Source of the DNA: CAYWMY01 sp046352935
Lineage (GTDB): Bacteria > Pseudomonadota > Gammaproteobacteria > Steroidobacterales > Steroidobacteraceae
DNA length: 64,000 nucleotides
Direction of reading: 5' to 3'
NCBI GenBank assembly: GCA_046352935.1
Contig: JAXMGR010000007.1
Coordinates: 1 to 64,000, forward strand
The notes beneath the pieces were generated by a model that ran no database searches, was not told where the DNA came from, and was given only the letters and a program-made list of their open reading frames with translations. Position numbers and translations under genes: made by a program. This document shows, one piece after another, positions 36,117 to 44,973 of this stretch; positions within the stretch are counted from its first letter, which is position 1, and each line of letters starts with the position of its first letter.

Positions 36117-36428
36117 ATGTTCGCCGTGATCAACACTGGCGGTAAGCAGTACCGCGTGAGTGAAGGCACCGTGGTCCGTATCGAGAAGCTCGATGCCGAC
36201 GCCGGCGCCACTGTTGAATTCGATCAGGTCCTGCTCGTCGGCGAGGGCGCGAGCGTCGCCGTCGGCGCGCCGTATGTCGCGGGTGCGAAGGTCACCGCGA
36301 CGATTCAGAGCCATGGCAAGGGCGACAAGGTGCGGATCGTCAAGTTCCGCCGCCGCAAGCACTACATGCGCCAGAAGAATCACCGGCAGCAGTACACCGA
36401 GATCAAGGTGACCGGCATCCAGTCCTGA
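36117..36428 (+). CDS. rplU: 50S ribosomal protein L21
   Basis: A 103-residue L21, which binds 23S rRNA next to L20. The sequence is canonical: M-F-A-V-I-N-T-G-G-K-Q-Y-R-V at the start, and a basic end with K-F-R-R-R-K-H-Y-M-R-Q-K-N-H-R-Q. GGAGTGA precedes the ATG. It is first in the L21-L27-Obg gene order conserved in most bacteria and lies 54 bases before rpmA. Confidence 0.98.
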   Translation: MFAVINTGGKQYRVSEGTVVRIEKLDADAGATVEFDQVLLVGEGASVAVGAPYVAGAKVTATIQSHGKGDKVRIVKFRRRKHYMRQKNHRQQYTEIKVTGIQS

Positions 36429-36482
36429 TGCGTCAGGCCGGGTTCGGGCATCGGGCAGTTACAGGGTTTCGAGGATCCAGCA

Positions 36483-36740
36483 ATGGCACATAAAAAGGCC
36501 GGTGGCAGCACCAAGAACGGGCGCGACTCGCAGTCGAAGCGCCTGGGCGTGAAGAAGTTCGGCGGCGAGTCCGTGCTCGCCGGCAACATCCTCGTCCGGC
36601 AGCGCGGCACGAAGTACAAGGTCGGCACCAACGTCGGGCTGGGTACCGACCACACGATCTATGCGCTCGTGAACGGCAAGGTGCAGTTCCAGAAGAAGGG
36701 CGCGGACCGCCGCACCTTCGTGAGCGTCGTGGCGGAGTGA
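36483..36740 (+). CDS. rpmA: 50S ribosomal protein L27
   Basis: An 85-residue L27, whose N-terminus reaches the peptidyl-transferase centre. M-A-H-K-K-A-G-G-S-T-K-N-G-R-D-S is the standard start, without the cleavable extension seen in Firmicutes. Next come R-L-G-V-K-K-F-G-G and I-L-V-R-Q-R-G-T-K. It is co-transcribed with rplU. A terminator hairpin 78 bases after the stop separates it partly from obgE. Confidence 0.98.
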   Translation: MAHKKAGGSTKNGRDSQSKRLGVKKFGGESVLAGNILVRQRGTKYKVGTNVGLGTDHTIYALVNGKVQFQKKGADRRTFVSVVAE

Positions 36741-36817
36741 GACCGGTGCGTCGCGGCGGGCCCGTGGCCCGGCGCTGATCCGGTCGCGCGTCAGCGCCTC
36801 GGGATCGAGTCCCAAGG

Positions 36818-36843
36818 AAAGCCCCGGCCCGTCCGGGGCTTTT
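36818..36843 (+). terminator. Rho-independent terminator after rpmA
   Basis: AAAGCCCCGG (36818-36827) pairs with CCGGGGCTTTT (36833-36843), with a five-base loop; the trailing T run is short. It would limit read-through from rplU-rpmA into obgE, whose level would then depend on read-through or its own promoter. Confidence 0.85.
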
Positions 36844-36936
36844 GCTTGGTGTGGGCAGGCCGCCGCGTGTGTACGGGCATGCGGCACAGCCGGCCCTCGG
36901 GTCCGAAACGGCGGGCCGTCACGGTGAGGGAGCGCG

Positions 36937-37980
36937 ATGAAATTCGTCGATGAAGCGCGCATGGTGGCGCAGGCCGGCCGCGGTGGCCGCGGCTGCATCA
37001 GCTTCCGCCGCGAGAAATTCATCCCCTTCGGCGGTCCCGACGGTGGCGACGGCGGTCACGGCGGCAGCGTCTGGCTGCGTGCGAAGGACGGCATCAACAC
37101 GCTCGCGGACTTCCGCATCCAGCGCACCTTCAAGGGCGAGGACGGCAAGGGGGGCAGCGGCAACGACTGCTCGGGGCGCGGCGGCGGGGACCTGTACGTC
37201 GACGTGCCGCTCGGCACCGTCGTGCAGGACCGCGAGACCGGCGAGGCCCTCGGCGATCTCACGCGCGTGGGCGACGTACTGCTCGTCGCGAAGGGCGGCA
37301 AGGGCGGCTGGGGCAACGCCAAGTTCAAGAGCTCCACGAACCGCGCACCGCGCAAGGCCATGCCCGGGCTGCCGGGCGAGCGGCGCGAACTCACGCTCGA
37401 ACTCAAGGTCATCGCCGACGTCGGGCTGCTCGGCCTGCCGAACGCGGGCAAGTCGACGCTGATCCGCGCGGTCTCGGCCGCGAAGCCGAAGGTGGCCGAT
37501 TATCCGTTCACGACGCTGCACCCGAACCTCGGCGTGGTCAGCGTGGGTCCCGCGCGCAGCTTCGTCATGGCCGACATCCCGGGGCTCATCGAGGGCGCGG
37601 CCGAGGGCGCGGGCCTCGGCATCCGTTTCCTCAAGCACCTGCAGCGCACGCGCGTGCTGCTGCACCTGGTCGACATCGCGCCGCCGGACCCGGACAGCGA
37701 TCCAGTGAAGGACGCGCGCGCGATCGCGGCAGAGCTGAAGAAGTTCAGCGCCGACCTCGCGACCAAGGAGCGCTGGCTCGTCCTCAACAAGATCGACCTG
37801 CTCGACGCGGACGCCGCGGAGAAGCGATGCCGCGAGATCGTGCGGCGGCTGCGCTGGAAGGGACCCGTGTTCCGCATCTCGGGCGCGACGGGTGCCGGCA
37901 CGCGCGAGCTGTGCGCGGCGGTGATGACGCGGCTGGAGGAGCTGCCGCGGCCGGATGCAGAAGAGAACGCCACGACCTGA
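36937..37980 (+). CDS. obgE: GTPase Obg/CgtA
   Basis: A 347-residue ribosome-assembly GTPase. The glycine-rich Obg fold fills residues 1-158 (G-R-G-G-R-G-C-I-S-F-R-R-E-K; G-G-D-G-G-H-G-G-S-V). The G domain has G1 G-L-P-N-A-G-K-S-T near 166, G3 D-I-P-G-L-I-E-G-A and G4 N-K-I-D. It lacks the long acidic tail of some family members. GGGAG precedes the ATG. It acts on 50S maturation and stress control. The palindromic element at 38001 begins 20 bases after the stop. Confidence 0.97.
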   Translation: MKFVDEARMVAQAGRGGRGCISFRREKFIPFGGPDGGDGGHGGSVWLRAKDGINTLADFRIQRTFKGEDGKGGSGNDCSGRGGGDLYVDVPLGTVVQDRETGEALGDLTRVGDVLLVAKGGKGGWGNAKFKSSTNRAPRKAMPGLPGERRELTLELKVIADVGLLGLPNAGKSTLIRAVSAAKPKVADYPFTTLHPNLGVVSVGPARSFVMADIPGLIEGAAEGAGLGIRFLKHLQRTRVLLHLVDIAPPDPDSDPVKDARAIAAELKKFSADLATKERWLVLNKIDLLDADAAEKRCREIVRRLRWKGPVFRISGATGAGTRELCAAVMTRLEELPRPDAEENATT

Positions 37981-38000
37981 CCGGCGGCGCCGGTGTCCGA

Positions 38001-38160
38001 GACGGGGGCATTCACGACTTCCGCCGCGAGGCTTGCGAAGCGCGGGCGCGCAGGAGGGTCCGCGAGTCGAGCGTGAGGATTTCCCGCGGGACGAGCGGAG
38101 CCCTCCGTTGCAGCCCGCGCCCGGCATCGACGTTGCCGGAAGTCGTGAATGTTCCCACTG
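38001..38160 (-). repeat. Palindromic intergenic element, copy 1
   Basis: About 160 bases. The outer arms CATTCACGACTTCCG (38009-38023) and its exact reverse complement (38137-38151) flank a GC-rich core that folds on itself (GGAGGG with CCCTCC; CGCGGGC with GCCCGCG). The core matches, in opposite orientation, copies at about 44750 and 56740. It begins 20 bases after the obgE stop. See the finding on arm covariation. Confidence 0.8.
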
Positions 38161-38212
38161 CCCCGGTTCGTGGGAGGATGCTGCCCGGCACGGCGCGTGA
38201 CCCGGAGGCGCA

Positions 38213-40168
38213 ATGGCGCGGTACGACAATCTGTTCCAGCCCGTCCAGGTCGGGCCTGTCACCATCCCGAACCGCATCGTGCGCACCGCGCACGGCACCT
38301 TCCTGAGCGGCGAACCGCTGATCGCGTACCACGAGGCGCGCGCGCGGGGCGGCGTCGGCATGTCGACGATCGAGGCCTCGAGCGTGGACGCGGCCGCGCC
38401 GTCGGGCCTGCCGGTGTTCGCGGATGCCATCGTGCCGTTCTACCGCGAGATCGCCGCGCGCATGCACCGCCACGGCATGAAGCTGTTCCAGCAGCTCTTC
38501 CACCTGGGCGCCTCGTCGGCCGCACCTGGTGGTGCCGCCGCGGCGTGGTCCGTGAGCGAGATCCCGAATCCGCTCGTCAACGTCGTGCCCGCCGCGATGA
38601 CGGGATCTTCGCTCGACGAAGTCGCTGCCGCCTTCGGCGCAGCCGCGCGGCGCGCGCGTGACGGCGGGCTCGACGGCATCGATATCCATGCGGCCTCGGG
38701 CTACCTGCTGCACGAGTCCCTGTCGCCCGCGCTCAACCAGCGCACCGACGAATACGGCGGTTCCTTCGAGAACCGTCTGCGCCTGCTGCGTGAGGTGATC
38801 GCGGCGGTCCGCGCTGCCGTCGGTCACGACATCGCCGTCGGTGTGCGCATCCCGAACGAAGACTACGTGCCGGGCGGCATCGACGCTGCGCTCGCCGCGC
38901 GCATCGCCGCGGCCATCGAGGCCGAGGTCGACTACATCTCGCTGCACATGGGTTCCTACTGGCGCTTCCACAAGCTCATCGCGCTCGCGGACGACCCGCT
39001 CGGCGTGGAGATGGAGGCGAACGGCCCGATCCGGCGCGCGGTCAAGAAGCCCGTGATCGTGGTCGGGCGCATCATGACGCTCGATCATGCGAGCGCCATC
39101 GTCGCGGGCGGCGAGGCCGACCTGGTCTCCATGGTGCGCGCGCTCATCGCCGACCCTGAACTCGTGAACAAGGCGCGCCGGCTGGAGGAGCATCGCATCC
39201 GGCCCTGCATCGGCACGAACATCGGCTGCGTCGGGCAGCTCATGAGCCGCGGAGTGCTGAGCTGCGTGGTCAATGTCGCGGCGGCCCGCGAGTCGCGGAC
39301 CCCGTTCGAGCCCGAACGCCGGATCGATCCGCCGAAGAAGATCCTCGTCGTGGGTGGCGGTCCGGCGGGCCTCGAGGCGGCGCGCACCGCCGCGTTGCGC
39401 GGCCATCGCGTCGAGCTGCACGAGGCCACGAAGCGCCTCGGCGGCCAGGTGCTGCTGGCGGCCGCGGCACCCCACCGCGCCGACCTCGGGCAGATCGTGC
39501 GCTGGCTCGCGAGCGAGCTCGAGGCCCTCGGCGTCGACGTGCACCTGAATTCGCCCGTGGATGCGGACCTCGTCGCCTCGATCGCGCCCGACGAAGTGAT
39601 CGTCGCGACGGGGGCCACGCCGCGTGGCGATGGTTTCCAGGTGTCGGTGCCGGCCACGCCCGTCCCGGGTCACGACCTGCCGCACGTGCACGACGCCTGG
39701 GCACTCCTCGGCGTGGGCCGCAGACCCGACATCGTCGGGCCCGCACTCGTGTTCGACGACACCGGCACTTTCGAGGCGATTTCCGCGGCCGAGCTGCTGC
39801 TCGCGGCGGGCAGCGAGGTCACGTTCGTGTCACGCTTCGACAAGCCCGGCGATTCGCTGCCGTATCCGCCCGTGACGGTCGGCGCTGCGCGTGAGCGGCT
39901 CATGGCCGGCCGTTGCGACTTCATCGGCGGGCACTACCTGCGGCGCATCGCGGCTGATCACGTCGAGATCGGTGTGCTGTACACCGATCGGGTGCGGCGC
40001 GTTTCTGCGCGCACGGTCGTGCTCGCGGGATTCAACGCGCCGAACCGGGACCTCGTCGACGAGCTCGGGGCGCGTGGTGTGAAGCTGCACGTGGTCGGCG
40101 ATGCGCGGGGTCAGAACGGCATCATGCACGCGATCCACGGCGCCGCCGAAGTCGCGCGCTCGATCTGA
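38213..40168 (+). CDS. NADH:flavin oxidoreductase, 2,4-dienoyl-CoA reductase type (second paralog)
   Basis: A 651-residue protein with the same FMN barrel (residues 1 to ~360) plus Rossmann lobe (V-V-G-G-G-P-A-G-L-E at about 380) as the gene at 579. The barrel keeps D-I-H-A-A-S-G-Y-L-L-H-E-S-L-S-P and N-Q-R-T-D-E-Y-G-G-S, closer to classical FadH than the first copy. The cluster region reads C332-IG-T335-NIG-C339 with C351 last, so the second cysteine is threonine. The substrate is unknown; enoyl-CoA or a cyclic enone is plausible. GGAGGCGC precedes the ATG. It stands alone between the repeat and a convergent GMC gene. Confidence 0.9.
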   Translation: MARYDNLFQPVQVGPVTIPNRIVRTAHGTFLSGEPLIAYHEARARGGVGMSTIEASSVDAAAPSGLPVFADAIVPFYREIAARMHRHGMKLFQQLFHLGASSAAPGGAAAAWSVSEIPNPLVNVVPAAMTGSSLDEVAAAFGAAARRARDGGLDGIDIHAASGYLLHESLSPALNQRTDEYGGSFENRLRLLREVIAAVRAAVGHDIAVGVRIPNEDYVPGGIDAALAARIAAAIEAEVDYISLHMGSYWRFHKLIALADDPLGVEMEANGPIRRAVKKPVIVVGRIMTLDHASAIVAGGEADLVSMVRALIADPELVNKARRLEEHRIRPCIGTNIGCVGQLMSRGVLSCVVNVAAARESRTPFEPERRIDPPKKILVVGGGPAGLEAARTAALRGHRVELHEATKRLGGQVLLAAAAPHRADLGQIVRWLASELEALGVDVHLNSPVDADLVASIAPDEVIVATGATPRGDGFQVSVPATPVPGHDLPHVHDAWALLGVGRRPDIVGPALVFDDTGTFEAISAAELLLAAGSEVTFVSRFDKPGDSLPYPPVTVGAARERLMAGRCDFIGGHYLRRIAADHVEIGVLYTDRVRRVSARTVVLAGFNAPNRDLVDELGARGVKLHVVGDARGQNGIMHAIHGAAEVARSI

Positions 40169-40221
40169 ATCACGCCCGCGCGCCAGATCTGCGCGCACTC
40201 TCCGACGCCGCGGCAGACGCT

Positions 40222-41847
40222 CTACCTCGCGGCGTCTTCGAGGATCAGGTCGGAGGCCTTCTCGGCGATCATGATGATCGCGGCATTGGTGTTGCCCGAG
40301 ACGAGCGTCGGCATGACCGAGCCGTCCGCGATGCGGAGCCCGCGCAGGCCATGCACGCGCAGGCGCGAGTCCACGACGGCGAGCGGATCCCGGCCCATGC
40401 GCGCCGTGCAGGTCGGGTGGTACAGCGTCGAACTGCGTTCGCGGCAAAAGGCCAGCAGTTCGTCGTCGCTGACGCAGCCGGCGCCCGGATCGATCTCGCC
40501 GGCGGAATATGCGGCGAGGGCCGGCTGGCGGAGGATGTCACGCAGCCGGCGCAGTCCGGCGACGGCCGTGCGCCGGTCCTCGTCCGCGGCGAAATAGTTG
40601 GGATCGATCGCAGGAGGCTCGAAGGGATCCGCGCTCCGGATGCGGATGCTGCCGCGGCTCGCGGGCCGCAGTGGACAGACCGACGCCGTGAATGCGGAGA
40701 ACGGATGCAGGGCCTTGCCCATCCTGTCGGTGCTGAAGTTGATGAAGTGGATCTGCACGTCGGGCCGTGCGAGTTCCGCGCGCGTGCGGAAGAACGCGCA
40801 GGCATAGCCCGCGCTCACCGTGAGCGAGCCCTTGCGCCACAGGAGATAGCGCAGCGCCATGCGGGCCTGGCGGTAGAGGTTCGCCATGTCGTCGTTGATC
40901 GTGACCGGCTTGTGGCAGCGCGTGACGATGCGCACCTGCAGGTGATCCTGGAGGTTCTCACCGACGCCCGGCAACTCGTGCACGAGACCGATGCCATGCT
41001 CGCCGAGAAGTGCGCGCGGGCCGATCCCGGAGAGCTGCAGGAGCTGCGGTGTGGCGATCGCTCCCGCGGTCAGGATCACTTCGCGCGCCGCCGCCGCCCG
41101 GAAATCCTGTCCGTCGCAGCGCCACTCGATGCCAGTGGCCGCGCCGTCGCGGAACAGGATGCGTGTCGCGTGGGCGCGCGTGACCACGCGGAGATTCTCG
41201 CGTCCGCGCGCCGGGCGCAGGAAGCCGATGGCCGTGCTGCAGCGGCGGCCGTCGCGCGCCGTGGTCTGGAAATAGCCCGCGCCTTCCTGTACGGCGCCGT
41301 TGAAGTCGTCGTTGCGCGGCAGGCCTGCCTGCCCGCAGGCCGCGATGAAGGCATCGCAGAGCTCGTGGGGCTCGCGTGGGTCGGACACCGCGAGCGGACC
41401 GCCCGTGCCGTGGAAGGCGCTGGCACCGCGCGCCTGGTCCTCGGACCGGCGGAAGTATGGCAGCACGTCGTCGTAGCCCCAGCCGGCGTTGCCGAGGTCG
41501 CGCCAGCCGTCGAAGTCCTCGCGCTGCCCGCGCATGTAGACCAGGCCGTTGATGGAGCTCGATCCGCCGAGGACCTTGCCGCGTGGCTGGTCGATCACGC
41601 GGCCGTCGAGATGCGGCTGCGGTGTGCTGCGGTACATCCAGTTGAAGCGCGGGTCGACGAACAGCTTGCCGTAGCCGAGGGGAATGTGGATCCAGGGACT
41701 GCGGTCCGCACCGCCGGCTTCGAGCAGCAGCACGCGGTGACGTCCCGAGGCGCTGAGGCGGTTCGCGAGCACGCAGCCCGCGGAGCCCGCGCCGACGATG
41801 ATGTAGTCGAAGGTGCCGGCGTCGCCAGCGGTCCCGTTCGGTTTCAA
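40222..41847 (-). CDS. GMC-family FAD oxidoreductase (choline dehydrogenase-like)
   Basis: A 541-residue FAD alcohol oxidoreductase. It has the N-terminal dinucleotide motif V-G-A-G-S-A-G-C-V-L-A-N-R-L and L-L-E-A-G-G, GMC signature 1 (G-K-V-L-G-G-S-S-S-I-N-G), signature 2 (G-A-I-A-T-P-Q-L-L-Q-L-S-G-I-G) and the catalytic region Y-H-P-T-C-T-A-R-M-G with S-G-N-T-N-A near the end. It oxidises an alcohol with electrons going to quinone or oxygen. The start is a TTG that overlaps the stop of the upstream gene (TTGA), so it is coupled to the hydroxyglutarate-oxidase-like gene. Confidence 0.92.
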   Translation of the reverse strand: MKPNGTAGDAGTFDYIIVGAGSAGCVLANRLSASGRHRVLLLEAGGADRSPWIHIPLGYGKLFVDPRFNWMYRSTPQPHLDGRVIDQPRGKVLGGSSSINGLVYMRGQREDFDGWRDLGNAGWGYDDVLPYFRRSEDQARGASAFHGTGGPLAVSDPREPHELCDAFIAACGQAGLPRNDDFNGAVQEGAGYFQTTARDGRRCSTAIGFLRPARGRENLRVVTRAHATRILFRDGAATGIEWRCDGQDFRAAAAREVILTAGAIATPQLLQLSGIGPRALLGEHGIGLVHELPGVGENLQDHLQVRIVTRCHKPVTINDDMANLYRQARMALRYLLWRKGSLTVSAGYACAFFRTRAELARPDVQIHFINFSTDRMGKALHPFSAFTASVCPLRPASRGSIRIRSADPFEPPAIDPNYFAADEDRRTAVAGLRRLRDILRQPALAAYSAGEIDPGAGCVSDDELLAFCRERSSTLYHPTCTARMGRDPLAVVDSRLRVHGLRGLRIADGSVMPTLVSGNTNAAIIMIAEKASDLILEDAAR

Positions 41848-42950
41848 GGCAGTGCTTCCTGGACGAGTGCCGCGACGTGCTCGGCGATCGCGAGCGACGA
41901 GGTGAGGCCCGGGGACTCGATGCCGAACAGGTTCACGACGCCGGGCACGCCGTGGACGGCCGGGCCGTCGATGCGGAAATCCGCGGCCGGCTCGTCGGGC
42001 CCGGAGATCTTCGGGCGGATGCCCGCATAGGCGGGTGCGAGCCCGCCATCGGCGAGGCCCGGCCAGTAGGCTCGGATCGCCGTGTAGAAGCGTTCACCGC
42101 GCCGGGGGTCCACCGCGTAGTCGATGCCGTCGACCCACTCTACGTCGGGACCGAAGCGCGCGCGGCCGGCCTGGTCGAGCGTCAGGTGCACGCCGAGGCC
42201 CCCCGGCTCCGGAATCGGGTAGATGAGATGTCTGAACGGCGGACGCCCGGTCAGCGTGAAATAGCTGCCCTTGGCGAGATGCGCGCGTGGGACGTGCGCC
42301 GCCGGAAACCCCTTCATCAGGCCGGCGAGGCCCGGGGCGTGCAGACCCGCGCAGTTCACGAGCAGGCGTGCACGCACGGCTGGCTCCGCGCCGCCGATGC
42401 CGATGCACACGCCGTCATCGTCGACGGCCAGGCTCGTGACCCGGCTCTCGAACGCGAACGAGGCGCCGTGGTGTTCCGCCTCGCCCTGCAGCGCGAGCAT
42501 CAGCGCGTGCGCGTCGACGATGCCGGTGCGCGGTGAGTGCAGCGCGGCCACGCAGGTGAGTGCGGGCTCCAGCGCGAGTGCCTCCTGTCCTTCGAGCCAG
42601 TCGAGCTGCACGCCGCAGGCCGCGGCGTTCGCGCGGAGTTTCGCGAGCGCGGGCTGCTGGTCGGCGTGGGTCGCGACGATGAGCTTGCCGCAGAGCCGGT
42701 GCGGCACGTCGTGGTGCGCACAGAACGCCTCGAGCAGATCGCGCCCGCGCACGCAGAAGCGGGCCTTCAGCGAGCCGGGCGGGTAGTAGATGCCGGCGTG
42801 CATGACTTCGCTGTTGCGCGAGCTGATCTCGCCGCCGATGTCCCGCTGCGCGTCGAGTGCCGCGACTTCGCGGCCGTCGCGCGCGAGAGCGCGCGCGATG
42901 GCGAGTCCGATCACGCCTGCGCCGACGACGACGATCTCGACTGTGTCCAT
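41844..42950 (-). CDS. FAD-dependent oxidoreductase, L-2-hydroxyglutarate oxidase-like
   Basis: A 368-residue DAO-family flavoprotein. It has V-V-V-G-A-G-V-I-G-L-A-I-A-R-A-L at the N-terminus, E-I-S-S-R-N-S-E-V-M-H-A-G-I-Y-Y and the C-terminal L-F-G-I-E-S-P-G-L-T-S-S-L-A-I-A. These are typical of LhgO/L-2-hydroxyglutarate dehydrogenase, which makes 2-oxoglutarate and feeds electrons to the quinone pool. Other 2-hydroxy acids are possible. It is first of a two-gene transcript with the GMC enzyme. The LacI-type gene upstream on the same strand ends 80 bases before it. Confidence 0.87.
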   Translation of the reverse strand: MDTVEIVVVGAGVIGLAIARALARDGREVAALDAQRDIGGEISSRNSEVMHAGIYYPPGSLKARFCVRGRDLLEAFCAHHDVPHRLCGKLIVATHADQQPALAKLRANAAACGVQLDWLEGQEALALEPALTCVAALHSPRTGIVDAHALMLALQGEAEHHGASFAFESRVTSLAVDDDGVCIGIGGAEPAVRARLLVNCAGLHAPGLAGLMKGFPAAHVPRAHLAKGSYFTLTGRPPFRHLIYPIPEPGGLGVHLTLDQAGRARFGPDVEWVDGIDYAVDPRRGERFYTAIRAYWPGLADGGLAPAYAGIRPKISGPDEPAADFRIDGPAVHGVPGVVNLFGIESPGLTSSLAIAEHVAALVQEALP

Positions 42951-43029
42951 TATTCAGTGGCTTCCCGGTGCGCGGAGGCTGTTGCGCGCATTCGTCCTGA
43001 CTGGTATCAGCCGGATCATCGCATCGCAC

Positions 43030-44061
43030 TCACGCCGCCGGTGGAGCGGGGCCCGTGCTGCCGCGCAGGACGAGTTCGGTGTCGAGCAGGACCTGCGCAT
43101 CTTCGGGCCCGGTTGCGAGGGAGGCGAGGAGCCGCCGCGCCGCGAGGCGTCCCATCTCCGCGGCCGGCACGCGGACCGTCGTCAGCGGCGGCTCCAGCAG
43201 CGCCGCGAACTCGACGTCGTCGAAGCCGGTGATCGAGAGCTGCGCGGGAACCGCCACGCGCATCCGGCGCGCCTCGGCGAGCGCGCCGGCGGCGAGCTGG
43301 TCGGTGCACGCGACGATCGCAGTGGGCTGCGGCTGCAGCGCGAGTGCGCGGCGGAGCCCCTCGCGCCCGCCCGCGACCGAGAACGGGCAGACGATGATGT
43401 TCGCGGCAGGCAGCCGGATGCCGGCCGCGGCCAGCGTGTCCACGACCCCGTCGACGCGGCCGCGCGCGCGTTCGTTGTGCGCGGGATCCCCGGTCAGTAC
43501 GGCGAACTCGCGATGTCCGAGCCCGAGCAGGTGCCGGGCCACGGGCTGCATCGCGCGCCGGTTGTGGATGCCGACGCAACCGGGCGAGGGGGCCTCGTCG
43601 CCGGACCAGGTCAGCAGCAGGGGCACGCCGGCCGCGTCGATGAGCCGGCGCACGTCGGGGTGGTGGCGGGAGCCCACGAGCACGAGGCCGTCCACGCCCC
43701 GGCGCAGCAGTCCCTCGACGATCGCGACCTCGGCCTCGCGGTCGTATTCGTGCGCGGCGATCAGCAGCTGATAGCCCGCGGCGCGGGCTTCCTTCTGCAG
43801 CGCCTGCGCGAAGTCCGAGAAAATCGGGTTGTTGACGGTGGGCAGCACCGTGCCGATGCAGTCGGTACGACCGCGGGCCAGCGCGCGCGCCGCGGCGTCC
43901 GGCACGTAGCCCAGCCGCTGGGCCGCGGCTCGAACCCGCTGCAGCGTTTCCGGCCGCACCGACTCCGGCGCCGACAGCGCGCGCGAGGCGCTGCCCAGCG
44001 AGACGCCGGCCAGGCTGGCCACGTCCGCGAGTCGTGTGCGACGGGATTTGGTCTGCGGCAA
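43030..44061 (-). CDS. LacI-family transcriptional regulator
   Basis: A 343-residue repressor. The N-terminal helix-turn-helix (T-R-L-A-D-V-A-S-L-A-G-V-S-L-G-S-A-S-R-A, residues 9-28) and hinge are followed by a periplasmic-binding-protein-like sensor domain (G-T-V-L-P-T-V-N-N-P-I-F-S-D-F to G-F-D-D-V-E). The ligand is unknown. It is divergent from the thioesterase gene across a 169-base AT-rich gap with two LacI-type half-palindromes, so self-regulation and control of the thioesterase and aldehyde dehydrogenase are likely. It may also control the LhgO-like/GMC pair downstream on its own strand. Confidence 0.93.
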   Translation of the reverse strand: MPQTKSRRTRLADVASLAGVSLGSASRALSAPESVRPETLQRVRAAAQRLGYVPDAAARALARGRTDCIGTVLPTVNNPIFSDFAQALQKEARAAGYQLLIAAHEYDREAEVAIVEGLLRRGVDGLVLVGSRHHPDVRRLIDAAGVPLLLTWSGDEAPSPGCVGIHNRRAMQPVARHLLGLGHREFAVLTGDPAHNERARGRVDGVVDTLAAAGIRLPAANIIVCPFSVAGGREGLRRALALQPQPTAIVACTDQLAAGALAEARRMRVAVPAQLSITGFDDVEFAALLEPPLTTVRVPAAEMGRLAARRLLASLATGPEDAQVLLDTELVLRGSTGPAPPAA

Positions 44062-44110
44062 GCGTCCGGTCCTCGGGGCGGCTCGTCGCCCGGATGGAGG
44101 CGGAGTCTAT

Positions 44111-44124
44111 TGAAAGCGGTTACG
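44111..44124. promoter_or_regulatory. Candidate LacI-family operator 1
   Basis: TGAAAGCGGTTACG has a perfect LacI-type left half (TGAAAGC) and a degenerate right half. It lies 50 bases upstream of the lacI-type gene start, in an AT-rich gap that also contains ACATATGT repeats. Confidence 0.45.
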
Positions 44125-44200
44125 AAGAGTCAACATATGTGACAAATATGTATTCACAACAGACTGTATATATTGATTGATATGTTGATATCGGCTTTAC

Positions 44201-44214
44201 TTGAAGCGCTTTCA
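44201..44214. promoter_or_regulatory. Candidate LacI-family operator 2
   Basis: TTGAAGCGCTTTCA is centred on AGCGCT with a perfect right half (GCTTTCA) and a near-match left half. It is 17 bases before the thioesterase start, where a bound repressor would block transcription. The TATATATTGAT stretch just upstream is a probable promoter region. Confidence 0.55.
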
Positions 44215-44230
44215 TTCATGGAGCCCTGCG

Positions 44231-44674
44231 ATGACTGCTGGAACGACCGAGACCCGCGCACGGTATCTCTACTGGCGCGACCTGCAGAGCCGCTGGCAGG
44301 ACGGCGATCCCTATGGCCACGTCAACAACGTCGTCTATTACTCGTGGATGGACGCGCTCCTGACGGCGATGCTCATCGAGAAGGGCGTGCTGCGGAACCC
44401 GGACTGGCGGGGCATCGGGCTGTGCGTCGAGAGCGGCTGCCAGTTCCTGGCGCCCGTGACGTTTCCCGAAGTCGTGCAGGGCGGCCTGCGCATCGGGCGC
44501 ATCGGCAACACGAGCCTGCGCTACGACATCGGCATGTTCCTGCCGGGCCGCGAGACGCCCGCCGCTGTCGGCTTCTTCGTGCATGTGTTCGTCGATCCCG
44601 ACTCGCGGCGGCCGGTGCCGATTCCGGACACGCTGAAGGCACGCATGCGTGAACTCGTGTTGCCGGCCGCGTGA
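44231..44674 (+). CDS. Acyl-CoA thioesterase, hotdog fold (YbgC/FadM type)
   Basis: A 147-residue hotdog protein with the 4HBT-type active site D26-P-Y-G-H-V-N-N-V-V-Y-Y followed by the helix with W-M-D-A-L-L. It hydrolyses acyl-CoA to the free acid. The ATG at 44231 follows GGAG; a TTG at 44201 would place the operator inside the coding frame and is rejected. It is divergent from the LacI-type regulator and 299 bases upstream of the aldehyde dehydrogenase, separated by a copy of the palindromic element. Confidence 0.9.
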   Translation: MTAGTTETRARYLYWRDLQSRWQDGDPYGHVNNVVYYSWMDALLTAMLIEKGVLRNPDWRGIGLCVESGCQFLAPVTFPEVVQGGLRIGRIGNTSLRYDIGMFLPGRETPAAVGFFVHVFVDPDSRRPVPIPDTLKARMRELVLPAA

Positions 44675-44749
44675 CCGGCATCGCATGGCGGCATGACTCG
44701 CGCGTTGCGCCGACCGAGGCGTTCGCGCAGGCTGCCGCCGCGCAGGTCG

Positions 44750-44850
44750 CACGGGCTGCAACGGAGGGCTCCGCTCGTCTCGCGGGAAGAGTTACGCTCG
44801 ACTCGCGGACCCTCCTGCGCGCCCGCGCGACTGAAAGGCGGTGCGAAACG
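44750..44850 (+). repeat. Palindromic intergenic element, copy 2 (core)
   Basis: The core (GGGCTGCAACGGAGGGCTCC through GACCCTCCTGCGCGCCCGCG) is nearly identical to the reverse complement of copy 1. The outer arms are degenerate here, so the true ends are unclear; the whole gap 44675-44973 may derive from the element. Nothing else is seen in this gap apart from the aldehyde dehydrogenase ribosome site AGGAG (44961-44965). Confidence 0.75.
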
Positions 44851-44973
44851 GGTTTGGCGCCGGCCATTGAAGGTGACGCACCGTGCAGCGGCACCAGCGA
44901 CCCGTCGTCAGTGCCGCCGGCTGTGATCGGCCGCGCCTTGTTTGTCGGTTTCTCGCATTGAGGAGTGCCTGTG

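Noticed and set aside
44201..44230. TTG start at 44201 for the thioesterase
   Set aside because: It would put the LacI-type operator inside the coding frame, and the ATG at 44231 has a ribosome site and family-like N-terminus.
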